Shown: one piece after another, positions 8,808 to 16,269 of the stretch
Position numbering within the stretch: position 1 is the first letter of the stretch
Layout: each line of letters opens with the position of its first letter
Origin: Flavobacteriales bacterium
GTDB lineage: Bacteria > Bacteroidota > Bacteroidia > Palsa-965
Assembly: GCA_002737665.1 (NCBI GenBank)
Contig: NSIF01000012.1
Location: 1-38,151, forward strand
Reading direction: 5' to 3'
DNA length: 38,151 nt
Notes under the pieces: model-generated
The model's input: the letters and a program-made list of their open reading frames with translations, nothing else
What the model was told of the DNA's origin: nothing
The model's database searches: none
Program-made: the position numbers and the translations under genes

Positions 8808-9515
8808 TTAATTACTAGACTGTAAATGGATACTCATTACTGCCACAAGCGCAGCTGTTTCCGTTCGGAGCCTTCGTGTTCCAAGGGTGATGGGTACGAA
8901 TTTATGTGCTATAGCTAACTCAATTTCAGGTATTGAAAAATCGCCTTCTGGACCAATTAGAATATAAATTCCCTCCTCTAGATTAAAATTAGCATTTAAT
9001 ATTTTTTTCTCTCCTGTTGCACAATGAGCTATAAATTTTTGAGCGTTTAATGGAATACTATTTAAAAAATCTTTAAATGAAACAACACCTGTGATAGTTG
9101 GCAACCAACTTTGTTGTGATTGTTTAATTGCTGCAACAGTAACTTTTTCCATTCGCTCCATTTTTACTGTAAATCGTTCTGAATGTTCGCAGCCAATTAG
9201 TATAATGGAATCAATTCCAATTTCTGTCGCTTTCTCAATAAACCATTCTAGTCGGTCAAGATTTTTAGTTGGGGCAATTGCTATGTGTAATTTGTATGCA
9301 CGATCTGATTTTTCTTTTTCGCGAGTTTGTATTTCCAATGAACATCTTTTTGGATGATCTTCATTCACCACTGCAATCGCTCGTGTTCCCTTGCCATCTA
9401 CTAAAATAACTTCGCTGCCAATGACTAAACGTAAAACACGAATGGCGTGTTTCGATTCATCTTCGTCTAGTGTTATATTGTTGGGACTAAGGTCTGAGAC
9501 GTAAAATGTATGCAT
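8808..9515 (-). CDS. rsmE: 16S rRNA (uracil-1498-N3)-methyltransferase
   Basis: RsmE methylates U1498 of 16S rRNA using S-adenosylmethionine through a SPOUT trefoil-knot fold. The 235-residue protein starts with MHTFYV and has an N-terminal PUA-like part (about 1-70, HAIRVLRL). Diagnostic motifs are KNLDRLEWFIEKATEIG (about 95-112), SERFTVKMER with IKQSQQS, and the knot/SAM-binding segments IGPEGDFS and LGTRRLRTETAAL near the C terminus. All are intact. It sits 41 bases after the transketolase C-terminal subunit and 54 bases before the helicase, so it is probably part of the same transcript. Confidence 0.96.
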   Translation of the reverse strand: MHTFYVSDLSPNNITLDEDESKHAIRVLRLVIGSEVILVDGKGTRAIAVVNEDHPKRCSLEIQTREKEKSDRAYKLHIAIAPTKNLDRLEWFIEKATEIGIDSIILIGCEHSERFTVKMERMEKVTVAAIKQSQQSWLPTITGVVSFKDFLNSIPLNAQKFIAHCATGEKKILNANFNLEEGIYILIGPEGDFSIPEIELAIAHKFVPITLGTRRLRTETAALVAVMSIHLQSSN

Positions 9516-9556
9516 GGTTAATTTGTACTATTCTCCTTCTAAAATAAATTAGCAAA

Positions 9557-10516
9557 TTATTTTTTTCTTTCGATTGCTCGTAAAGCCGCAGCAACAATAT
9601 CTTTTGTATCAAGGCCGTATTTAGTCATCAATTGATCTGGCGTTCCACTCTCACCAAAGCTATCATTAACAGCTACCATTTCTAATGGAGTAGGTATTGT
9701 GCTGGTCAGTACATGGGAAATACTTTCACCGAGACCTCCAAATTTATTATGCTCCTCTGCAGATACAGCACACTTGGTTTTTTTTATTGATGCTATGATT
9801 GCTGCTTCATCAAGTGGTTTAATGGTATGTATATTTATTATTTCAGCAGAAATTCCTTGCTTTTGTAAAATTTCCCATGCTTCAATGGCCTTCCAAACTA
9901 AATGCCCTGTAGCAAATATACTTACGTCTGTGCCATCATAAAGTGTAATTGCTTTTCCTATTTCAAATTGCTGGTCAGCTGCAGTAAAATTGGGAACTGA
10001 TGGACGACCAAATCGAAGGTAAACAGGGCCAACATAATCTGCAATTGCAATAGTTGCCGCTTTAGTTTGATTGTAATCGCATGGATTAATAACAACCATT
10101 CCAGGAAGCATTTTCATTAATCCGATATCTTCTAATATTTGATGTGTTGCACCATCTTCACCAAGTGTTAAACCTGCATGGGAGGCACAGATTTTTACAT
10201 TTTTACCAGAGTATGCAACGGATTGTCGTATTTGGTCATACACACGGCCAGTAGAAAAATTGGCAAATGTTCCTGTGAATGGAATTTTTCCGCCGATTGT
10301 TAAGCCAGCTGCAATGCCAATCATGTTTGCTTCCGCAATTCCAACTTGATAAAAACGTTCTGGATGATCTTTTTGAAACGCATCCATTTTTAATGAGCCC
10401 GTAAGATCCGCGCAAAGTGCCACGACATTTGTATTCTTTTTTCCCAATTCAGAAAGTCCTGCTCCAAACCCAGACCTGGTATCTTTTTTTTCCGTTGTAG
10501 TGAATTTATTCTCCAT
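9557..10516 (-). CDS. Transketolase, C-terminal subunit
   Basis: Transketolase moves two-carbon units between sugar phosphates in the pentose phosphate pathway. Here it is split in two; this 319-residue half carries the pyrimidine-binding domain and the C-terminal domain. The glutamate that activates thiamine diphosphate is in FYQVGIAEANMIGIAAG (about 57-73); other hallmarks are TFANFSTGRVYDQIRQSVAY, HAGLTLGEDGATHQ and VYLRFGRPSVP. The start MENKFTTTEKKDTRSGFG is typical for the split form. Unusually, its partner (11926-12774) is not immediately adjacent: a vWA gene lies between them, 5 bases upstream of this start. Confidence 0.95.
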   Translation of the reverse strand: MENKFTTTEKKDTRSGFGAGLSELGKKNTNVVALCADLTGSLKMDAFQKDHPERFYQVGIAEANMIGIAAGLTIGGKIPFTGTFANFSTGRVYDQIRQSVAYSGKNVKICASHAGLTLGEDGATHQILEDIGLMKMLPGMVVINPCDYNQTKAATIAIADYVGPVYLRFGRPSVPNFTAADQQFEIGKAITLYDGTDVSIFATGHLVWKAIEAWEILQKQGISAEIINIHTIKPLDEAAIIASIKKTKCAVSAEEHNKFGGLGESISHVLTSTIPTPLEMVAVNDSFGESGTPDQLMTKYGLDTKDIVAAALRAIERKK

Positions 10517-10521
10517 AAAAA

Positions 10522-11922
10522 TTAATATAATTTTACTGTTATTGCACCACCCGATTCAATTTTAAATTTACGTTCTACTGTATAAATTGTTTCGTGTGCA
10601 GCTTTTGTTCGAAATATAATTCGGTAATTCCCAGGTTGAAGAACAATGTTTTCATTCAATTGGCTAGAAGTTAAATTAGAAATCCAAACTAATTTATTTT
10701 TTTCTTCCAAAAACAATTGCCCTGTTCCTTCCGAAGGTTTGAAAATACTAACCATACCTGCTTGTGGAATTTGAATTAATGTTGTTTTGTTTTGCCCTAC
10801 ATCAATATCGCTCATGTAAATTCTGGGTAGTGTTAATATTTCGATATCATATTTCCCTACAATGTATTTTTCGATTTTTCCGAAATCTTGCATATTCATA
10901 GTTTCCATTAAATCTTTTTTCCTAACTATGCATTGTAAGCGTTGGTAATTATTTATTCCTGATACTTGAAGATTTAAATATCCTTGAGGCGCATCGACTG
11001 CAATAATATTGTGCTTGCCCGGTATAATTGTAATATTTTCTTTGACAACTTGCGGAATTGTATGCAACACTAATTTATAGGTGCTTAAAGGATCCAAAAC
11101 AATTGTGTCGGGTATCCCTCGATTATTCATCGTGTGCATGTAGTTATACCTAATAACACCGTTTTGCTGGTCATAAAAAGTCATTGTTACATCTGTCTCC
11201 GCTGGCTTTCCTGCAATGTCAAGTAAATTTACCTGCGCAGTTGTGCTGTTCATGGCTTGTGAAACCACTATGTTAAGGATGTTATTAAATGTAGCTTCCT
11301 CTGCAACATTATAAACTTTACCAATACAATTAAGTGACGAGTAATCTACTGTCCCAATTCCTAAAACAAATGGCTTTAGGACTATTCCTTTACTCTGAAG
11401 CGCTAAAGAAACTGCACATGGATCGCCACCGCATTCTTCAATTCCATCTGTAATTAAAATAATAATATTTCTTGTAGTTTTTCCATCTGTTGGAAAATCG
11501 TCACCACATTTTTCTAATGTAAATGCAATTGGAGTTGTTCCTTTAGGTACAATTCTATCAATGGTATTTTTCATTAAGGGAACGCACACTGATGGTTTGC
11601 CAATTGCAACTTCTAGCTTAGTGTCTTGACAATTTCGGTTAGGTAATATATTATATTGGTGTCCAAAACATCGTAATCCTATTTCTAGGTTATTGATATT
11701 TTTTAAACTGTCAAGAAAATTGGCGAATAATTTTTTTGCAATATCCATTTTTATTCCAGACTGCCATGTTCCATACATGCTAAAGGATGCATCGAAAACA
11801 AATAGAATCCTTGTAAGTGGTTGCGAATAGGAACGTGCTTGCGATTTTAAATTTACTGGAATGAAAATAATTCCAATCAGACTAAAAATCAATAACCGAT
11901 GAAATAGTTTTAATTTTTTCAT
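10522..11922 (-). CDS. Exported von Willebrand factor A domain protein
   Basis: This 466-residue protein has a signal peptide (MKKLKLFHRLLIFSLIGIIF, cleavage probably after KSQA, residue about 29). Immediately afterwards comes a vWA domain with a complete-looking MIDAS metal site: D44-x-S46-x-S48 in FDASFSMYG, a threonine in the KGTTPIAFTL segment, and the aspartate in IILITDGIEECGGDPC. The domain ends near residue 215. The remaining 250 residues are beta-rich with repeated short blocks reminiscent of stacked Ig-like or carboxypeptidase-regulatory folds; I do not recognise them. There is no T9SS tail, so periplasm or outer membrane is likely. It is packed 3 and 5 bases from the two transketolase halves. 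Its function is unknown. Confidence 0.88.
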   Translation of the reverse strand: MKKLKLFHRLLIFSLIGIIFIPVNLKSQARSYSQPLTRILFVFDASFSMYGTWQSGIKMDIAKKLFANFLDSLKNINNLEIGLRCFGHQYNILPNRNCQDTKLEVAIGKPSVCVPLMKNTIDRIVPKGTTPIAFTLEKCGDDFPTDGKTTRNIIILITDGIEECGGDPCAVSLALQSKGIVLKPFVLGIGTVDYSSLNCIGKVYNVAEEATFNNILNIVVSQAMNSTTAQVNLLDIAGKPAETDVTMTFYDQQNGVIRYNYMHTMNNRGIPDTIVLDPLSTYKLVLHTIPQVVKENITIIPGKHNIIAVDAPQGYLNLQVSGINNYQRLQCIVRKKDLMETMNMQDFGKIEKYIVGKYDIEILTLPRIYMSDIDVGQNKTTLIQIPQAGMVSIFKPSEGTGQLFLEEKNKLVWISNLTSSQLNENIVLQPGNYRIIFRTKAAHETIYTVERKFKIESGGAITVKLY

Positions 11923-11925
11923 AGT

Positions 11926-12774
11926 TTAATAGTCGCCACTTGTTTCGGGCAGTTGGTTCAAAGCTTGTGCCAGTTGATCATCGTTTGGTGCAACGCCATG
12001 CCATTTATGTGAACCCATCATAAAATCAACCCCTGCACCCATTTCGGTTTTCATTAGTATAACGACAGGTTTACCTTTTCCTGTATGTGATTTTGCTATT
12101 TTAAGTCCTTCTAATACTTCTGCTATTTTATTTCCGTCGCTAATTTTCAAAACTTTCCATCCAAAAGCATTGAATTTGGCTTCTAAATCACCCAATGGTA
12201 AAACTTTATCAGTAGGTCCATCAATTTGTTGGCCATTTACATCAATGGTGCAAATTAAATTATCTACTTTATTTCCAGCTGCATACATGGTAGCTTCCCA
12301 GATCTGTCCTTCACCTAATTCTCCATCTCCATGCAACGTATAAACAATTGAGTTATCGTTATTTAATTTTTTTGCAAGTGCAGCGCCAATCGCCACCGAC
12401 ATACCCTGTCCTAATGAACCAGATGCAATTCTTACACCAGGAAGATGTTCATGCGTTGTTGGGTGGCCCTGTAATCGAGTATTTAATTTACGGAATGTTC
12501 CTAATTCACTTACAGGAAAGTAACCAGATCGGGCTAATGTGCTGTAAAAGACAGGCGAAATGTGTCCATTCGACAAGAAAAATAGGTCTTCATTGTACCC
12601 ATTCATATTGAAATCTTTAGCGTTATGCTTCATTATCTCGAAATAAAGGGAGACAAAATATTCGGTACAGCCCAAAGAACCACCCGGATGTCCAGAATTA
12701 ACGGCGTGAACCATTCTTACAATGTCTCTTCTTACCTGTGAACACAGGCTTTCTAGCTCTTTTACTGTAGGCAT
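11926..12774 (-). CDS. Transketolase, N-terminal subunit
   Basis: This half carries the thiamine-diphosphate-binding (PP) domain. The 282-residue product starts at MPTVKELESLCSQVRRDI, the usual start for split N-terminal subunits. The same frame stays open up to 13269, but that extension would overlap ychF on the other strand and reads as non-protein, so I place the start at 12774. Motifs: NSGHPGGSLG (about 24-33), RLQGHPTTHEHLPGV, ASGSLGQGMSVAIGAALA, and the ThDP/Mg site GDGELGEGQIWEATMYAA followed by IDVNGQQIDG. It is the first gene of the six-gene minus-strand run, divergent from ychF, with a possible -7 box about 45 bases upstream. Confidence 0.95.
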   Translation of the reverse strand: MPTVKELESLCSQVRRDIVRMVHAVNSGHPGGSLGCTEYFVSLYFEIMKHNAKDFNMNGYNEDLFFLSNGHISPVFYSTLARSGYFPVSELGTFRKLNTRLQGHPTTHEHLPGVRIASGSLGQGMSVAIGAALAKKLNNDNSIVYTLHGDGELGEGQIWEATMYAAGNKVDNLICTIDVNGQQIDGPTDKVLPLGDLEAKFNAFGWKVLKISDGNKIAEVLEGLKIAKSHTGKGKPVVILMKTEMGAGVDFMMGSHKWHGVAPNDDQLAQALNQLPETSGDY

Positions 12775-12819
12775 AATTAAATTTAAAATAAATTTGTTAA
12801 GCTTGCTAAATTTTGGCTT

Positions 12820-12827
12820 CAAAAGTA
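12820..12827 (-). promoter_or_regulatory. Candidate -7 box for the transketolase operon
   Basis: Read on the minus strand this is TACTTTTG, an exact TAnnTTTG match, 45 bases upstream of the transketolase start at 12774. No clear -33 element was found. It would drive the run tktN-vWA-tktC-rsmE-addA-yajQ. Confidence 0.4.
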
Positions 12828-12932
12828 AAACCTTTCTCTTGTAGGCATTCATTGTGTTCATAACATTCGCTTTTAGTTGAAAACTGCGCACCACATCAAA
12901 TAAGAGATTCGGCTCCATTATTTTGAAAATAG

Positions 12933-12940
12933 TATTTTTG
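12933..12940 (+). promoter_or_regulatory. Candidate -7 box for ychF
   Basis: TATTTTTG matches TAnnTTTG and ends 51 bases before the ychF ATG, in the 217-base divergent region shared with the transketolase operon. No convincing -33 partner was seen. Confidence 0.35.
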
Positions 12941-12991
12941 CGCCCTAGAGCTTGCATTGAATTTACCTTTTTAAAACAATTAATATAAATT

Positions 12992-14092
12992 ATGGCCTTA
13001 AAGTGTGGTATTGTTGGTTTGCCGAACGTGGGAAAATCGACTTTGTTCAATTGCTTGTCAAATGCAAAAGCACAAGCAGCTAATTTTCCTTTTTGTACTA
13101 TTGAGCCTAATGTCGGTGTGATCACTGTTCCCGATGCTCGAATGAATATACTTGCTGAGCTTGTAAAACCTGAGCGCGTAGTTCCAACAACAATCGAAAT
13201 TGTCGATATTGCTGGGTTAGTAAAGGGTGCGAGCAAGGGGGAAGGCCTAGGGAATAAATTCCTAGCCAATATTAGAGAAACAAACGCAATACTTCATGTG
13301 GTGCGTTGCTTTGATGACCCGAATGTGGTTCATGTTGATGGCTCTGTTAATCCAGTTCGTGATAAGGAGATCATTGATATGGAGTTGCAATTTAAAGATT
13401 TGGAAGCGGTAGAATTACGATTGAAAAAATTGGAGAAACAGGCAAAGTCTGGTGTTGATAAAGACGCTAAAAAAACCTACGATATTCTTCAACAAATTAA
13501 AGATGCTTTGAATCAAGGCAAGTCGGCAAGAACGGTTGTAATTGCCAAAGAAGAATTGAAATTTATTGATGATTTACATCTATTGACTGTAAAGCCGGTT
13601 TTATATGTTTGTAATGTTGACGAAGCTTCAGTAAAATCTGGCAATAAGCATACGCAAGCATTAATGGAAGCAGTAAAGGATGAGTCTGCAGAAGTTATGA
13701 TGATTACCGCTGCAATGGAGGCTGATATTGCAGCAATGGATAGCTTTGAAGATCGTCAGGCATTCCTTGCTGATATTGGTTTGGAAGAACCGGGTGTGAA
13801 TAAACTTATTAGTGCTGCTTATAAATTACTAGATCTGCAGACTTATTTCACTTGTGGAGTCAAGGAAGTTCGTGCATGGACTATCACGCGTGGAATGAGT
13901 GCACCACAAGCAGCAGGTGTTATTCACACCGATTTTGAAAAAGGATTTATCAAAGCAGAGGTAATTTCCTACACTGATTTTACTTCATTGGGTTCTGAAT
14001 CGGCTTGTCGTGATAATGGTAAAATTAGAATTGAAGGAAAAGAATATGTTGTAGCAGACGGTGATGTAATGCATTTTCGATTTAATGTATAG
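12992..14092 (+). CDS. ychF: Ribosome-binding ATPase YchF (OLA1 family)
   Basis: YchF is an Obg-related P-loop ATPase that binds ribosomes and modulates stress responses. The 366-residue protein has the standard length and motifs: G1 GLPNVGKST (9-17), G3 DIAGL (72-76) followed by KGASKGEGLGNKFL, and NVDE (208-211) in place of the usual GTPase NKxD, the change that gives the family its ATP preference. The C terminus carries the TGS domain (YFTCGVKEVRAWTITRG, FEKGFIKAEV, EYVVADGDVMHFRFNV). It is divergent from the transketolase operon and ends two bases before a small membrane protein gene. Confidence 0.97.
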   Translation: MALKCGIVGLPNVGKSTLFNCLSNAKAQAANFPFCTIEPNVGVITVPDARMNILAELVKPERVVPTTIEIVDIAGLVKGASKGEGLGNKFLANIRETNAILHVVRCFDDPNVVHVDGSVNPVRDKEIIDMELQFKDLEAVELRLKKLEKQAKSGVDKDAKKTYDILQQIKDALNQGKSARTVVIAKEELKFIDDLHLLTVKPVLYVCNVDEASVKSGNKHTQALMEAVKDESAEVMMITAAMEADIAAMDSFEDRQAFLADIGLEEPGVNKLISAAYKLLDLQTYFTCGVKEVRAWTITRGMSAPQAAGVIHTDFEKGFIKAEVISYTDFTSLGSESACRDNGKIRIEGKEYVVADGDVMHFRFNV

Positions 14093-14094
14093 CA

Positions 14095-14316
14095 ATGGAA
14101 GAGTTTGGCTATATTTTGTTTTTTTTGTTAGTTTGGTTTGTAGTTCCATTTCTTATAGGAACATTGTTATTTAAATTTTTAAAAAAGCGTTGGAAAGCAT
14201 TAAGCAAAGAAAAAGGATTAGTACGATTTTTTAATTACGGAGTTTTTTTAATTTGCGCTTTAGTAGGATGGTTTTTCGAAATGTTAGTGTTAACTGGTAT
14301 AAAAATGATACTGTGA
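14095..14316 (+). CDS. Tiny two-helix membrane protein
   Basis: The 73-residue product starts two bases after the ychF stop, so translation is probably coupled. It has two clear hydrophobic helices, about residues 5-27 and 48-72, separated by a basic loop (KFLKKRWKALSKEKG). I recognise no family. Its position between ychF and parE, tight spacing, and plausible topology support a real gene. Confidence 0.65.
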   Translation: MEEFGYILFFLLVWFVVPFLIGTLLFKFLKKRWKALSKEKGLVRFFNYGVFLICALVGWFFEMLVLTGIKMIL

Positions 14317-14354
14317 ATTTTCGATTTTCGGATGTTCAAATTATAAATTAAGAA

Positions 14355-16235
14355 ATGGCTAAAGATTCAAATTATAATGAAGACAGTGTAAAGTCACTTG
14401 ACTGGAAAGATCATATTCGGTTGCGTCCAGGAATGTATATTGGTAAGTTAGGAGATGGTTCTTCTCCCGATGATGGTATTTATATTTTGTTGAAAGAAGT
14501 AGTTGATAATTGTGTTGATGAATTTGTGATGGGTCATGGAAAAGTGATTGATGTGACTATAAAAGATGGCATTGTAACAGTTCGTGATTTTGGTCGTGGA
14601 ATTCCATTAGGGAAAGTGATTGATTGCGTATCCAAAATTAATACAGGAGCAAAATACGATTCTGAAGCATTTAAAAAATCAGTTGGCTTAAATGGTGTTG
14701 GAACTAAGGCTGTAAATGCATTATCAATGTGGTTTCAGGTGCAGGCAGTGCGCGATGGGAAATCAAAATTAGCAGAATTTAAACGAGGGGATCTTATTAA
14801 AGATGATCGGATAAAATCTACTGATGAGGCTGATGGTACAATAATTTCTTTTCGTCCAGATGAAAAGGTATTTTTCAATTACCATTACATCAATGATTAT
14901 GTAGAAAAAATGTTGTGGAATTATGCCTATTTAAATTCCGGATTAACACTTCGCTACAATGGGAATTCAATAAAATCTGAAAATGGTTTATTGGATTTAT
15001 TAACGAAAAATTTGACTGGTCCAATTGTTTATCCAATCATTCATTTGCGAGGTGAAGATATTGAAGTGGCGATTACACACAGCGACCAGCAATATGTTGA
15101 AGAGTATTTTTCTTTTGTGAATGGACAGCATACCACTCAAGGTGGAACACACCAAGCGGCATTTCGAGAGGCGGTGGTGAAAGTTATTCGTGATTTTTAT
15201 AAGAAAGATTACGAGGCCTCAGATATCCGAACATCAATTGTATCTGCTGTTGCAGTTAAAGTTTTGGAACCTGTTTTTGAATCGCAAACAAAAACGAAGT
15301 TAGGGTCACAGGACGTTGGACCCAAGGGGCCAAGTATGCGTACTTTTATTTATGATTTTTTGAAAGTTGAATTGGATAATTACCTTCATAAAAATCCTGA
15401 GACAGCCGACTTGTATCAACGTAAAATTTTGCAAAGTGAGCGGGAGCGCAAAGAACTTTCAGGAATTCAGAAATTGGCTCGTGACAGGGCAAAAAAGGCA
15501 AATCTTCATAATAGAAAGTTGCGCGATTGTAGAGTTCATTTGAATGATATGAAAGATGAGCGTAGATTACACTCTTCGCTATTCATTACAGAGGGTGATT
15601 CTGCAAGTGGATCAATCACAAAAGCACGCGACGTTTCCACACAGGCGGTTTTTAGTCTTAAAGGAAAACCATTGAATGCTTATGGATTAACAAAAAAAAT
15701 TGTCTATGAAAATGAGGAATTTAATCTTATTCAGGCGGCAATGGATATTGAGGATGGTTTAGAAAATCTTCGGTACAACAATATTGTAATCTCTACTGAT
15801 GCCGATGTGGATGGAATGCATATTCGTCTATTACTAATGACTTTTTTCCTTCAATTTTTTCCAGACCTTGTAAAAAATGGACATTTGTATATTTTGCAAA
15901 CGCCTTTGTTTCGAGTTCGAAATAAAAAAGAAACCATTTATTGTTATTCAGAAGAAGAACGTAGAAATGCAGTAGCAAAATTAGGAGTGAAACCAGAAAT
16001 TACTCGCTTTAAAGGGCTTGGAGAAATTTCTCCTGATGAGTTCAAGCATTTCATTGGAAAAGATATTCGATTAGAGCCCGTAATACTTGGAGTTGGGACA
16101 AGCATTCCTGCAATTCTTTCTTATTACATGGGTAAAAATACGCCGGAACGCCAGGATCATATTATCGCGAATTTACGTGTTGAAAAAGATCTTGTGGATG
16201 GAGCAGTGGCAATTCAAGTAGAGGAAAAGGTATAA
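14355..16235 (+). CDS. parE: DNA topoisomerase IV subunit B
   Basis: This is the ATPase and TOPRIM subunit of the type IIA topoisomerase that decatenates daughter chromosomes. The 626-residue length suits a ParE. The GHKL ATPase opens with LRPGMYIG, catalytic E48 and N52 in [12 protein letters not shown], and GRGIP plus [14 protein letters not shown] (ATP lid). The TOPRIM domain has EGDSASGS at E413 and the metal-binding DADVDG at 482-487, then GKDIRLEPV near the end. The TOPRIM placement and pairing with a downstream A subunit indicate topoisomerase IV rather than gyrase, in line with Bacteroidota practice of a parE-parC tandem. Confidence 0.93.
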   Translation: MAKDSNYNEDSVKSLDWKDHIRLRPGMYIGKLGDGSSPDDGIYILLKEVVDNCVDEFVMGHGKVIDVTIKDGIVTVRDFGRGIPLGKVIDCVSKINTGAKYDSEAFKKSVGLNGVGTKAVNALSMWFQVQAVRDGKSKLAEFKRGDLIKDDRIKSTDEADGTIISFRPDEKVFFNYHYINDYVEKMLWNYAYLNSGLTLRYNGNSIKSENGLLDLLTKNLTGPIVYPIIHLRGEDIEVAITHSDQQYVEEYFSFVNGQHTTQGGTHQAAFREAVVKVIRDFYKKDYEASDIRTSIVSAVAVKVLEPVFESQTKTKLGSQDVGPKGPSMRTFIYDFLKVELDNYLHKNPETADLYQRKILQSERERKELSGIQKLARDRAKKANLHNRKLRDCRVHLNDMKDERRLHSSLFITEGDSASGSITKARDVSTQAVFSLKGKPLNAYGLTKKIVYENEEFNLIQAAMDIEDGLENLRYNNIVISTDADVDGMHIRLLLMTFFLQFFPDLVKNGHLYILQTPLFRVRNKKETIYCYSEEERRNAVAKLGVKPEITRFKGLGEISPDEFKHFIGKDIRLEPVILGVGTSIPAILSYYMGKNTPERQDHIIANLRVEKDLVDGAVAIQVEEKV

Positions 16236-16269
16236 TTTATTTAATTGATTTGTAAGCGATCGATATATT

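Noticed and set aside
12775-13269. Upstream extension of the transketolase N-terminal frame (165 extra codons)
   Set aside because: It overlaps ychF on the other strand, crosses the divergent promoter region and is low-complexity; the family start is at 12774.
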